A DNA stretch of 64,000 bases from Oscillospiraceae bacterium (GTDB taxonomy: Bacteria; Bacillota; Clostridia; Oscillospirales; Ruminococcaceae), in contig JAHHUC010000001.1 in NCBI GenBank assembly GCA_020024215.1, positions 1 through 64,000 on the forward strand. Reading direction: 5' to 3'. The notes below the pieces were generated by a model. It saw only the letters and a list, made by a program, of their open reading frames with translations. It searched no databases and was not told where the DNA came from. Positions 1 through 7,783 of this stretch are shown in pieces. The position numbers and the translations under genes are program-made. Numbering within the stretch: position 1 is the stretch's first letter; each line of letters begins with the position of its first letter.

Positions 1-1
1 T

Positions 2-166
2 CATGATGTAGAAATTTTCAATAGGGCCTGCAAGGGCAAAATCAAAATAAAGGCCGCAGGCGGAATGAAATCTGTGGAGGATATGGAAAGGTTTATAGAT
101 TTAGGCGCAGATCGCTTAGGTTCCTCCTCCGGAGTTTCCCTGATAAAAGAAAAGCTCGGTAAATAA
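2..166 (+). CDS. deoC: Deoxyribose-phosphate aldolase, C-terminal end (5' truncated by window)
   Basis: The reading frame is open from the left edge to a TAA at 164-166 and encodes about 54 residues. It carries the C-terminal signature of class I DeoC aldolases: KAAGG (the region of the Schiff-base lysine), then SVEDMERFIDLGADRLG and an SSSGV phosphate-binding turn. DeoC cleaves 2-deoxyribose-5-phosphate to acetaldehyde and glyceraldehyde-3-phosphate in deoxynucleoside salvage in the cytoplasm. Only the end is visible, so length and start cannot be judged. A new promoter follows, so mrp is probably a separate unit. Confidence 0.85.
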   Translation, partial: HDVEIFNRACKGKIKIKAAGGMKSVEDMERFIDLGADRLGSSSGVSLIKEKLGK

Positions 167-187
167 ACACTTTTAACTATTATTTTA

Positions 188-216
188 TTGACAGTTTATC
201 CAATTTAAAGTATGAT
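188..216 (+). promoter_or_regulatory. Sigma-A type promoter upstream of mrp
   Basis: TTGACA at 188-193 and TATGAT at 211-216 are separated by exactly 17 bp. This near-consensus vegetative promoter lies about 100 bp before the mrp start. Confidence 0.75.
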
Positions 217-320
217 TAGTAATGGAAGTGTGTGTGTTTATTCCACTGACCTTTATTTAAGGATTTCATTTATATAAGTTTTGCAAAGAGGTTTCTTTGC
301 AGCAAAAGGAGTTACTTAAT

Positions 321-1154
321 ATGGCAGAATGCAACCACAACTGCTCCTCCTGCAGCGCCAACTGCTCTGACAGGAACGCTCCAAAGAGCTTAAAGGAACA
401 GCTTAACGAAAAATCCGCTGTCAAAAGAGTCATTGCCGTGGTTTCCGGCAAGGGCGGAGTGGGAAAATCCCTTGTGACCTCAAAGCTTGCTGTTGAAATG
501 AGGAAAAAGGGCTACAAAACCGCTATACTTGATGCGGATATTACAGGTCCCTCCATACCCAAGGCCTTTGGCATACACCAGAGGGCTTTGAGCGATGGAA
601 AGCTGTTTATTCCTGCAAAAACCAAAACAGGAATAGATTTGATATCTTTAAATCTCATGCTTTCCCATGAGACAGACCCTGTGATGTGGAGAGGTCCCCT
701 CATTGCAGGAGTTGTAAAGCAGTTTTGGACGGATGTTTACTGGGATGACATTGATTACATGTTTGTGGATATGCCGCCCGGAACGGGAGATGTGCCCCTA
801 ACGGTGTTCCAATCCCTGCCGATTGACGGAATAATCGTTGTCACAAGCCCTCAGGAGCTTGTTTCCATGATTGTAGAAAAGGCTGTAAATATGGCAGAGG
901 CTATGGATATACCCATATTCGGAATAGTCGAAAATATGTCCTATTTCAAATGTCCCGACTGCGGAAAAATTCACAGGATTTTCGGAGAAAGCCACATTGA
1001 TGAAATTGCAAGGCAAAACAATATTCACAATGTTTCCCAAATTCCCATGGACCCAAATCAGGCAAGGCTCTGCGATGCAGGTTCTGTTGAGGACTGTGAG
1101 GATAATTACCTCCAAAGCATGGCAGATGCCATAGAGAAAAATATTAAAATATAG
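321..1154 (+). CDS. mrp: Mrp/NBP35-family iron-sulfur cluster carrier ATPase
   Basis: This is a 277-residue P-loop ATPase of the Mrp/NBP35 (ApbC) family, which binds and transfers Fe-S clusters to apoproteins in the cytoplasm. The deviant Walker A motif GKGGVGKS is at residues 43-50. A short N-terminal extension carries four cysteines (C4, C8, C11, C15), as in Nbp35-like members, and a CPDC pair near residues 211-214 matches the bridging cluster site of the dimer. The frame could open at a TTG at 297. ATG 321 is preferred because AAAGGAG ends about 8 bases before it. Rubrerythrin follows 17 bp downstream, so the pair may be one oxidative-stress or Fe-S unit. The family is certain; the client proteins are not. 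Confidence 0.93.
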   Translation: MAECNHNCSSCSANCSDRNAPKSLKEQLNEKSAVKRVIAVVSGKGGVGKSLVTSKLAVEMRKKGYKTAILDADITGPSIPKAFGIHQRALSDGKLFIPAKTKTGIDLISLNLMLSHETDPVMWRGPLIAGVVKQFWTDVYWDDIDYMFVDMPPGTGDVPLTVFQSLPIDGIIVVTSPQELVSMIVEKAVNMAEAMDIPIFGIVENMSYFKCPDCGKIHRIFGESHIDEIARQNNIHNVSQIPMDPNQARLCDAGSVEDCEDNYLQSMADAIEKNIKI

Positions 1155-1171
1155 AAAAGAGGTAAATTTAT

Positions 1172-1711
1172 ATGGAACTTAAAGGCTCTAAGACCGAAAA
1201 GAACTTAATGGAAGCTTTTGCAGGCGAAAGCCAGGCAAGAAACAAATACACCTATTATGCAAGCAAGGCAAAGAAGGACGGCTATGTTCAGATTGCCGAG
1301 CTTTTCACAGCTACTGCCAACAACGAGAAGGAGCACGCAAAAATCTGGTTCAAGCTGCTTCATGACGGCGAGGTTCCCTCCACAATCGAAAACCTCAAGG
1401 ATGCTGCTGCCGGAGAATTCGGCGAGTGGACAGATATGTATCCCCGCATGGCAAAGGAAGCAAGAGAAGAGGGCTTTGACCGCATAGCTTTCCTCTTTGA
1501 GCAGGTTGCCAAGATTGAAAAGGAGCATGAGGAAAGATACAAGAAGCTTCTTGCCAATGTTGAGGGCGGTCTGGTATTTTCAAGAGACGGCGACATGATT
1601 TGGGAATGCTCCAACTGCGGACACATCCACATCGGAAAGGCTGCTCCTGCTGTATGTCCCGTTTGCAGCCACCCGAGAGATTATTTCATGTTAAGACCTG
1701 ACAACTACTAA
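1172..1711 (+). CDS. rbr: Rubrerythrin
   Basis: This 179-residue protein has the rubrerythrin layout. An N-terminal four-helix ferritin-like domain carries diiron ligands (AGESQARNKYTYY, NNEKEHAK, then FEQVAKIEKEHEERY), and a C-terminal rubredoxin-type domain carries two Cys-x2-Cys knuckles (WECSNCG and AVCPVCSHP). Rubrerythrins reduce hydrogen peroxide in anaerobes with electrons from NAD(P)H via rubredoxin or flavoproteins. Length is normal for the family. AGAGGTAA precedes the ATG at usual spacing. The gene sits 17 bp behind mrp and before a strong terminator, so it probably ends that transcript. Confidence 0.96.
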   Translation: MELKGSKTEKNLMEAFAGESQARNKYTYYASKAKKDGYVQIAELFTATANNEKEHAKIWFKLLHDGEVPSTIENLKDAAAGEFGEWTDMYPRMAKEAREEGFDRIAFLFEQVAKIEKEHEERYKKLLANVEGGLVFSRDGDMIWECSNCGHIHIGKAAPAVCPVCSHPRDYFMLRPDNY

Positions 1712-1733
1712 TATCACAATAGATATAAAGCCT

Positions 1734-1763
1734 ATCCCCCGATTTTTTTCGGGGGATTTTTTT
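1734..1763 (+). terminator. Rho-independent terminator after rubrerythrin
   Basis: A perfect 9 bp stem (ATCCCCCGA at 1734-1742 with TCGGGGGAT at 1749-1757) has a T6 loop and is followed by a T run to 1763. Confidence 0.95.
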
Positions 1764-1919
1764 AATGTCCAAGCATTGCAAATTTTTTTATTCTCACATA
1801 TTTTCCGTTTTCAAAAAAGCTCGGATACCGGTGAACTTTTAAGGAAAGCGGCAGGATTTTAGCCCCTGAGCTTTCTTGACCTGCAGCTTTTGCCTGCACA
1901 CAAAGACATCTCTTTATTG

Positions 1920-1948
1920 TTGAATTTTTTGCCCTTTGTTGATATAAT
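1920..1948 (+). promoter_or_regulatory. Sigma-A type promoter upstream of the dipeptidase
   Basis: TTGAAT at 1920-1925 and TATAAT at 1943-1948 with a 17 bp spacer lie 36 bp before the pepV-like start. The stretch 1764-1919 holds no other feature I can recognise. Confidence 0.75.
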
Positions 1949-1984
1949 CTTATTAACATATATCACATAAAAAGGGGTGCAGCT

Positions 1985-3382
1985 ATGAAGGAAAAAATAA
2001 GGCAATACTTTTTGGAGCACAGGGAAGATATTTTGAAGGACATTGCTTCACTTGTGGAGATAAACAGCGTAAGATCAGAAGCAAAGGAGGGTATGCCCTT
2101 CGGTGAGGGTGCTGCCGGAGCAGTTGCAGAGGCAGAAAAAATTGCAAAGCGCATGGGCTTTGCAACAAAGAATTTTGACAACTATGCATTGACAATAAAT
2201 TCAGATCCCTCCTGCAAGGATGCCTATTTGGGCATACTCTGCCATCTTGATGTGGTTGCAGAGGGCACAGGCTGGACAAGGGAGCCCTTTAAAATGACCA
2301 TAGAGGGCGACAGCATATACGGCCGCGGAGTTTCTGATGACAAGGGACCTGCTGTAACAGCCCTTTGGGCTTTAAAGGCCTGCAATGACTTGGGAATCAA
2401 GCTTTCAAAGAATGTGAGGATAATTTTAGGCTCTGACGAGGAGTGCGGCAGCAGCGATTTGGATTACTATTTCAAAAAGGAGGCACAGCCCGCCTTCTGC
2501 TTCTCGCCCGATGCGGATTTTCCAATCTACAACTGCGAAAAGGGCAGATTTTCAACAACTATAAGGGGAAGTTATGAAAACAGGGAGCTTCCTGCCCTCA
2601 TTTCCTTTGAGGGAGGTCACACCTCCAACATTGTGGCCCAACATTCAGAGGCTGTTGCAGAGGGAATTTCCCTCGATGCTGCCAAAGCAGCAGCAAAGAA
2701 GTGGGGAGAAGCTACAAAGACAGAAATTGAAGCTGTTGAGGAAGGAACAAAAATCAGGTTCATCTGCAACGGACTTTCTGCCCATGCCTCCACACCAGGA
2801 CACGGAATCAATGCAGTTACAGCCCTTTTGCAGCTTTTGGCAGATTTGGGCTTAAAGGGAGATTTAGGAAAATATATAAAGGGGCTTTCCACACTCTTCC
2901 CCCACGGAGATTTTCTGGGCGAGGCCATTGGAATTAAGAGAGAGGACGAAATTTCAGGCCCTCTCACCTGTTCCTTCAATATTTTGAACATTGAAAACGG
3001 CAGTCTTGCAGGAGTTTTCGACATCAGATCCCCCATCTGCTCCAACGAGGAAAACACCTCACTTGTTATGAAGAAGAATCTGGCAGAATATTCTCTTACA
3101 CTTGATTCGACAGAAATGGTTGAGCCTCATTATGTGGATGAAAACCTTCCCTTTATCAAGATACTCTCCAAGTCCTATGAGGACTTTACAGACAGAAAGG
3201 GAGAATGCCTTTCTATGGGCGGCGGAACATATGTTCACCACATTGAAAACGGAGTTGCCTTTGGGCCCACAATGCCGGGAACAGAGACTAATATTCATGG
3301 ACCTGACGAGGTTGCAAGCATAGATGACCTGCTCACCGGTGCAATGATATATACAGAGGTTATTGCAAACATGTGCAGATAA
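1985..3382 (+). CDS. M20 family dipeptidase, PepV/Sapep-like
   Basis: This 465-residue cytoplasmic metallopeptidase of the M20 PepV/Sapep group hydrolyses dipeptides and some unspecific N-terminal dipeptide bonds, releasing amino acids for a peptide-using anaerobe. Metal ligands are visible: H87 in CHLDVV, D119 in SDDKGP, the E152-E153 pair in SDEECGSSDLDYY, and a C-terminal histidine in TNIHGPDE. The family-specific lid-domain insertion accounts for the length of about 465 residues. A GGGG ribosome site lies before ATG 1985. The gene has its own promoter and appears monocistronic. Family assignment is strong; the precise substrate cannot be read from sequence. Confidence 0.9.
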   Translation: MKEKIRQYFLEHREDILKDIASLVEINSVRSEAKEGMPFGEGAAGAVAEAEKIAKRMGFATKNFDNYALTINSDPSCKDAYLGILCHLDVVAEGTGWTREPFKMTIEGDSIYGRGVSDDKGPAVTALWALKACNDLGIKLSKNVRIILGSDEECGSSDLDYYFKKEAQPAFCFSPDADFPIYNCEKGRFSTTIRGSYENRELPALISFEGGHTSNIVAQHSEAVAEGISLDAAKAAAKKWGEATKTEIEAVEEGTKIRFICNGLSAHASTPGHGINAVTALLQLLADLGLKGDLGKYIKGLSTLFPHGDFLGEAIGIKREDEISGPLTCSFNILNIENGSLAGVFDIRSPICSNEENTSLVMKKNLAEYSLTLDSTEMVEPHYVDENLPFIKILSKSYEDFTDRKGECLSMGGGTYVHHIENGVAFGPTMPGTETNIHGPDEVASIDDLLTGAMIYTEVIANMCR

Positions 3383-3396
3383 TAAACAATTTCCCG

Positions 3397-3422
3397 GCCC
3401 TGTCCTGATCTCAAGACAGGGC
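3397..3422. other. Hairpin between the dipeptidase and thiN
   Basis: An 8 bp perfect inverted repeat (GCCCTGTC with GACAGGGC, 10-base loop) lies 15 bp after the stop codon. No T tract follows, so it may be a transcript-end processing stem rather than an intrinsic terminator. Confidence 0.4.
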
Positions 3423-3451
3423 TGTGGATTATCTGAAAGAAAGAAAGGCTT

Positions 3452-4090
3452 ATGAAGAAAAAGTGTATAATTGTAGGTGCAGGAGATTTTTTTGAAAAAA
3501 ATCTGCCCATGGAAAAAGAGGATTTTTTGATTGCCGCAGACGGCGGATTTGATTTCCTTTTAAAAATAGGTGTGACGCCCAACCTTTTTGTAGGCGACAG
3601 GGATTCGGTAAAATCTGACATAAGCATGACAGAGGGGCTTTATTTCCCTTCAAGAAAGGATGACAGCGATATGCTGTTGGCTGTAAAGGAGGGCATAAAA
3701 AGAGGCTTTGAGCTGTTTTATATTTTTGGCGGAACAGGCAAAAGAATTGATCACACTCTGGCAAATATCAAGCTTTTGGAATTTTTAAGCGAAAACGGCT
3801 TAAAGGGCTTTCTGTTTTCAAAAAATCAGGTAATAACAGTTATAAGAAATTCCAAAATTTCCTTTCCGAAGGAATTCAAGGGCTGTTTTTCCGTGTTCCC
3901 AAATGGGGGAAAAGCCAAGGGAGTTTACATAAGATGCTGCGGCTATACACTGGAAAATCATGATTTTGAAAGCTCCTCAGCCCTAGGTCTCAGCAATTAT
4001 TTCAAAGGCGAAGCTGCAACAATAGAGGTCACTGACGGCTCCTTGTCGGTTGTGTTTGAAAGACAGGGGGATTTTTCCCTTGAAAGATAA
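3452..4090 (+). CDS. thiN: Thiamine pyrophosphokinase
   Basis: This 212-residue protein matches ThiN, which transfers pyrophosphate from ATP to thiamine to make the cofactor TPP. Visible family features are IAADGG, the metal-binding VGDRDS (usually GDFDS in the family; the aspartates and serine are kept but the phenylalanine is arginine here), DDSDM, and the FGGTGKRIDHTLANI stretch that binds thiamine and nucleotide. Length is normal. The final codons overlap the TTG start of the downstream radical SAM gene, so the two are translationally coupled. No TPP riboswitch is seen upstream, as expected for a salvage kinase. Confidence 0.93.
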   Translation: MKKKCIIVGAGDFFEKNLPMEKEDFLIAADGGFDFLLKIGVTPNLFVGDRDSVKSDISMTEGLYFPSRKDDSDMLLAVKEGIKRGFELFYIFGGTGKRIDHTLANIKLLEFLSENGLKGFLFSKNQVITVIRNSKISFPKEFKGCFSVFPNGGKAKGVYIRCCGYTLENHDFESSSALGLSNYFKGEAATIEVTDGSLSVVFERQGDFSLER

Positions 4091-4970
4091 AGAGCTTTGC
4101 AGCCTATGTCCCAAAAATTGCCTTGCCGACAGGGTTCACAATTTAGGAATATGCGGTGAAAAGAGGGAAATCAAGCTGTCAAGAGCTGCGCTTCATATGT
4201 GGGAGGAGCCATGCATAAGCGGCAAGAACGGCTCGGGAGCTGTCTTTTTTTCCGGCTGCTCCTTAAGATGTGTCTACTGTCAGAATAAAAAAATAAGCAG
4301 AGATAATTTCGGCAAGCAGGTGACACCCTCTGAATTGGCACAGATAATGCTGCGCTTGCAAAATGAGGGGGCAGCCAACATAAACCTTGTCACACCCACC
4401 CACTTTTCCCCTCTTATAAAGGAGAGCCTTGAAATTGTAAGGGACAGGCTTCATATACCTGTTGTTTACAACACAGGCGGATATGAAAATGTGGGTATTA
4501 TAGAAGGCTTGAAGGGCTATGTGGATGTCTTTCTCCCCGATTATAAATACAAGGGAAAATTTCTCTCCCGAAGGCTTTCAAATGCGGTGGATTACCCCGA
4601 AAAGGCAGCAGCAGCCATAGAAAAAATGGTAGAAATAACAGGCCCTTGCAAATTTGATTCAAACGGCATGATATTAAAAGGAACAATTATACGCCATCTT
4701 GTGCTCCCCGGATTTTTGGAAAATACATACGCTGTGCTGGAGGATATTGCCAAAAGATTCAAGGGCAAGGGTGTGCTCATAAGCCTTATGAGCCAATACA
4801 CCCCCTGCTATTATGAAGGGGAGATAGAAAGTCTTAAAAGACCGCTTAATGAAGCTGAATATAACCTTGCGGTAAGCTGCGCTGCTTCCCTCGGGCTTGA
4901 GGGCTTTATGCAGGAGCTTTCCTCAGCGGATAAAAAATATACACCCGATTTTAACCTGGAGGGAATTTAA
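4080..4970 (+). CDS. Radical SAM protein, PflX-like (COG1313)
   Basis: This 296-residue radical SAM enzyme belongs to the COG1313 'PflX' group, relatives of pyruvate formate-lyase activase whose substrate is unknown. The N-terminus has a Cys-rich knuckle (CSLCPKNCLADR ... GICG). The SAM cluster motif is GCSLRCVYCQN. Further family landmarks are INLVTPTHF, VYNTGGYE, DVFLPDYKY, IRHLVLPG and SLMSQYTP. The frame could extend to a TTG at 4050, but TTG 4080 is the likely start because AGGGGG ends about 9 bases upstream. It overlaps the thiN stop by 11 bases. The function is not established for the family. Confidence 0.85.
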   Translation: MKDKELCSLCPKNCLADRVHNLGICGEKREIKLSRAALHMWEEPCISGKNGSGAVFFSGCSLRCVYCQNKKISRDNFGKQVTPSELAQIMLRLQNEGAANINLVTPTHFSPLIKESLEIVRDRLHIPVVYNTGGYENVGIIEGLKGYVDVFLPDYKYKGKFLSRRLSNAVDYPEKAAAAIEKMVEITGPCKFDSNGMILKGTIIRHLVLPGFLENTYAVLEDIAKRFKGKGVLISLMSQYTPCYYEGEIESLKRPLNEAEYNLAVSCAASLGLEGFMQELSSADKKYTPDFNLEGI

Positions 4971-4996
4971 AAACTTTTAGATTAAGGAGACATAAT

Positions 4997-5655
4997 ATGG
5001 CACCGTTTTCCTTGGACTTGGAATAACCCTTCTGGTAGGTTTTTCGTTTATCGCCGTAATACTGCACTTTTCACACAAAAAAGAGGACAGAATAGCTGTG
5101 GACATGCCTTTGGCACCGGCCTTTCTATGGTTTAACACAGCCGCTTCGCTCTCAATAGAATTAAACCTTGATCTCCCTGACGGAAACCGGATTTTCAAAT
5201 ACATGGCAGGGCTTGAAAACCCCTATGAAACAAGTATAAATCAGGCTTTAAGACAAGCTTTGAGTAGTGCATGGGGAATAGTTGATGCCCAAACTGCCGA
5301 AGAAAATATGGAGAATTTATTAAAAAACGGTATGAGAAGAAGATACAATGATGACATGGAGCTGCTGCTTTTTAAATGCGGCAATTTATCTGAGCAGCAG
5401 CTTATTGACCTTGTACCTGATTCAAATGAGGACAGCTTTCTTCCTAAAATGATTATGGCATACCGCCGAATAGGTAAAAATGCAATTTTGGGATGGGATA
5501 TAGGCAGACTCTGCTACTGTGCACAGATCTGTTGCTTTGTGGGATATATCTCAAAGGAAAAAATGCTGAAGCTTTGCACCAAGGGCGGAAAAATGGCTCA
5601 ATGCAGCAGCAAAAAAGCCTGCTCTCTGCATCTATGCAGGGAGCGGGCTTTTTAG
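4997..5655 (+). pseudogene. Broken DUF1266 gene (frameshifted start, truncated end)
   Basis: ATG 4997 has a good AAGGAGA site but its frame stops after nine codons. A one-base shift just inside the gene opens a frame encoding an N-terminal membrane segment (GTVFLGLGITLLVGFSFIAV) followed by a DUF1266-like domain: a LSSAWGI motif, an ENLLKNGMRR helix, and GWDIGRLCYCAQICCFVGYI. Intact DUF1266 proteins continue past this point with an aromatic SWEEF-like region. Here the frame runs straight into the terminator hairpin and stops at 5653-5655. Two lesions argue for decay rather than a single sequencing error. The function of DUF1266 is unknown. Confidence 0.65.
5611..5653. terminator. Bidirectional terminator
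   Basis: A 15 bp stem (5617-5631 with 5634-5648, two G-T wobbles) has A6 on the left and T5 on the right. It can end both the + strand DUF1266 remnant and the convergent - strand lipoprotein gene. Confidence 0.85.
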
Positions 5656-5692
5656 TCTGCCTTATGCCTTTTTTAAATCAGATTAAAGGGGA

Positions 5693-7144
5693 TTACTTTG
5701 CTTTATAGCGATAGTAGCTGTATTTTGAGTTTCCGTTTTCATCGTGCATTATGCCAACAATATTATCGCCCTCTTCAGCATCATAACGAAGTACATAATC
5801 TCCTCTCATAATCTCATTGCCTTCCATGTCCGTTATACTGCAATCCGTATCACTGTGTTTTATTGCCATAAGCTGAGCATTTGGAACGTAATTTTGCACA
5901 TGCACATTTTCTTCTGTTACAAATTTGCCGTCCCTGTCTACTATACGAATATAGCCCTCCTGGCCTTCCACGGGAAACATGGCCAAAGCATAGCCTTTTT
6001 TAAACTCATTTGCATTACCTACGCTTGGAGGCATAACTTCCTTACCTGTATTATCAATAAGACCAAATAAGCTGTTGCCTTCCTTTCTAACCCAGCAGCG
6101 TCCCTCAGAGAAAAGTGCAGAGCTGGTATAGAGAAAATCGGTAAACGGCTCTGTTTCACCAACTCGGATATAAGCAATCAAAGGTCCATTTCCATCTGTG
6201 CTCATATGCTCATTAGGGAGAACCATCGCAGTGATTCCTTCTGATGAATCACTGGTTGCGGTGCCTTGATTATGTAAAAAATTACCGTTTAAATCATATA
6301 TACCCGGCTGTTCGTTTACTGCAAGATTGGGATAAGGGCTGGGCATAGTGTTGTCATCGCCCTGATAAAGTCTGGGTGCGTGGGCAATCTCAAATCCATT
6401 GGCATTATATTCGCCGCTTTCCTGGATACAGAATTGGTTTTCCATAATTGCATTTCCCTTATTATCCAAAAGCGCACCTACATAACCGGCAATGGACATA
6501 TTGCTGAATCCCAAATCGTCCTTCCTGCTATTCATGCTTACAAGCAGCCTGTCCTTCTGATAATATCCGTCAAAGACCTTGGCAGGTGTGGCTATTACAT
6601 TGCCCTTGTTATCAATTACCTCAAATTTTCCATCAACTATACCTACGGCACAGCCGGAAGCAAAGGGGCCGCAATGTTCATATTTAGGCTCTACTATAAC
6701 CTCACCTGTTACAATATTGTTATAGCCCCACTTGTTGCTTTTTACATCATAATAGGGGAAATATCCCTCTTCTGACACAAACACCTTGCCATCTGCCACA
6801 ATATTGTTAACAGCCTGCTTTACCTTCTGTGTGCAGCTGGTCAAATCATAGGCAGGGAAATATTCCCCCTTAGTGTTGATATAACCAACCTTCCATCCCT
6901 CTGCAACCAAGGCATAGCCGTTTGTAAAGGCTGTTCCGAAATCGTAGCTTTTTTCGCTGATTTTTTCCAGCATGGGCTTATCAGCAGCTGCTGATTGCCG
7001 GGAGCTTTCCTCTTGTGAGGCATCTGACTGAGAGCCTTCTGACTGCGAGCTTTCAGAGCCGGACTGAGAACCGGTGCAGGCAGTGGACAGCACCGCAATG
7101 GCACAGGACAGCAGCACAGTCATAATTTTTTTAGCATTTTTCAT
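5693..7144 (-). CDS. WG-repeat lipoprotein
   Basis: This 483-residue exported lipoprotein starts at ATG 7144, chosen because GGAGAAT lies just upstream. It has a lysine-rich signal peptide, a hydrophobic core and a lipobox (LSTAC) with the lipidated cysteine near residue 22, then a Ser/Gln/Glu-rich linker to about residue 60. The rest consists of WG (KWG-type) beta repeats, with motifs such as VGYINTKGEYF, WGYNNIVTGEVIVEPKYEH, GKFEVIDNKGNVI, FGLIDNTGKEV and RIVDRDGKFV. WG-repeat proteins are common on clostridial surfaces and are thought to bind proteins or glycans; no specific role can be assigned. It is monocistronic between two terminators. Confidence 0.85.
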   Translation of the reverse strand: MKNAKKIMTVLLSCAIAVLSTACTGSQSGSESSQSEGSQSDASQEESSRQSAAADKPMLEKISEKSYDFGTAFTNGYALVAEGWKVGYINTKGEYFPAYDLTSCTQKVKQAVNNIVADGKVFVSEEGYFPYYDVKSNKWGYNNIVTGEVIVEPKYEHCGPFASGCAVGIVDGKFEVIDNKGNVIATPAKVFDGYYQKDRLLVSMNSRKDDLGFSNMSIAGYVGALLDNKGNAIMENQFCIQESGEYNANGFEIAHAPRLYQGDDNTMPSPYPNLAVNEQPGIYDLNGNFLHNQGTATSDSSEGITAMVLPNEHMSTDGNGPLIAYIRVGETEPFTDFLYTSSALFSEGRCWVRKEGNSLFGLIDNTGKEVMPPSVGNANEFKKGYALAMFPVEGQEGYIRIVDRDGKFVTEENVHVQNYVPNAQLMAIKHSDTDCSITDMEGNEIMRGDYVLRYDAEEGDNIVGIMHDENGNSKYSYYRYKAK

Positions 7145-7742
7145 AATACCATTCTCCTTAAATGATTTTGAACATAAGTCGGACATTTCTTCTTTATGTG
7201 TCCGGCTTTTGTTATTTTTTTGGCACAGGTGTCTTGTTCCACCTTTTGCAGATTATAAGAAAAGCCGCAAAAAAGCCCCAAAGAATAGGAAAAACGCCAT
7301 TTTTCTTTGGGTGCTTTCAGACTTATCCGGCACAAAATGAAATTTACAGCCTAAAATACCTCATTTGCGCATCTTTGGTGCATACAAGGTATGCCGTGAT
7401 GATGCCGAAGCTTAAATACCTTCATCTGCTGCCTTTTGGCAACAATTACTGCCGCCTTTAAAGCCCTTGAACAATCTGTCACACCATAAGCATAAATGAA
7501 TTTAAGCACAGAACACATATGACAGAAAACCTTTTTTCCCTGCCCTCCTGTGCCCTTTTATCAACTGCACAGTGAAAATGCAAGCTTACAGGAATGGCAA
7601 GGACTGCTCTTAGCTTTATCTGCACTTATGATAAATGCTTCTGCTTATTTTGTCAATAATAAAACATATACACCGCAAAAAATGCCCTGCAAAAAGCAAT
7701 TAAGCTGAACTGATTAAAATTCTTTTAGATATATCCTGCTAT
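7145..7742. other. 598 bp intergenic region with hairpins
   Basis: No convincing gene is seen. A candidate - strand promoter for the lipoprotein (TATAAT on the - strand at 7252-7257, weak -35 near 7276-7281) lies about 110 bp before its start. A hairpin at 7178-7206 (GTCGGACA with TGTCCGGC) is followed on the + strand by a T-rich run, and a second inverted repeat (CCCAAAGAA at 7277-7285, TTCTTTGGG at 7303-7311) flanks the promoter. From 7320 to 7742 I see nothing I can name. Confidence 0.4.
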
Positions 7743-7778
7743 AAAAAATACTCTCAGGAAATTTACCTGAGAGTATTT
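7743..7778 (-). terminator. Rho-independent terminator after the MATE gene
   Basis: The inverted repeat AAATACTCTCAGG (7746-7758) with CCTGAGAGTATTT (7766-7778) begins six bases past the - strand stop codon and ends in a - strand T6 run at 7743-7748. Confidence 0.85.
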
Positions 7779-7783
7779 ATACA

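Noticed and set aside
3571..3620. GDRDS in place of GDFDS in ThiN as evidence of inactivity
   Set aside because: The metal-binding aspartates and serine remain and all other ThiN motifs are intact.
7141..7335. 64-codon - strand frame upstream of the WG-repeat lipoprotein
   Set aside because: It overlaps the promoter and hairpin region, lacks a ribosome site and shows no family motif.
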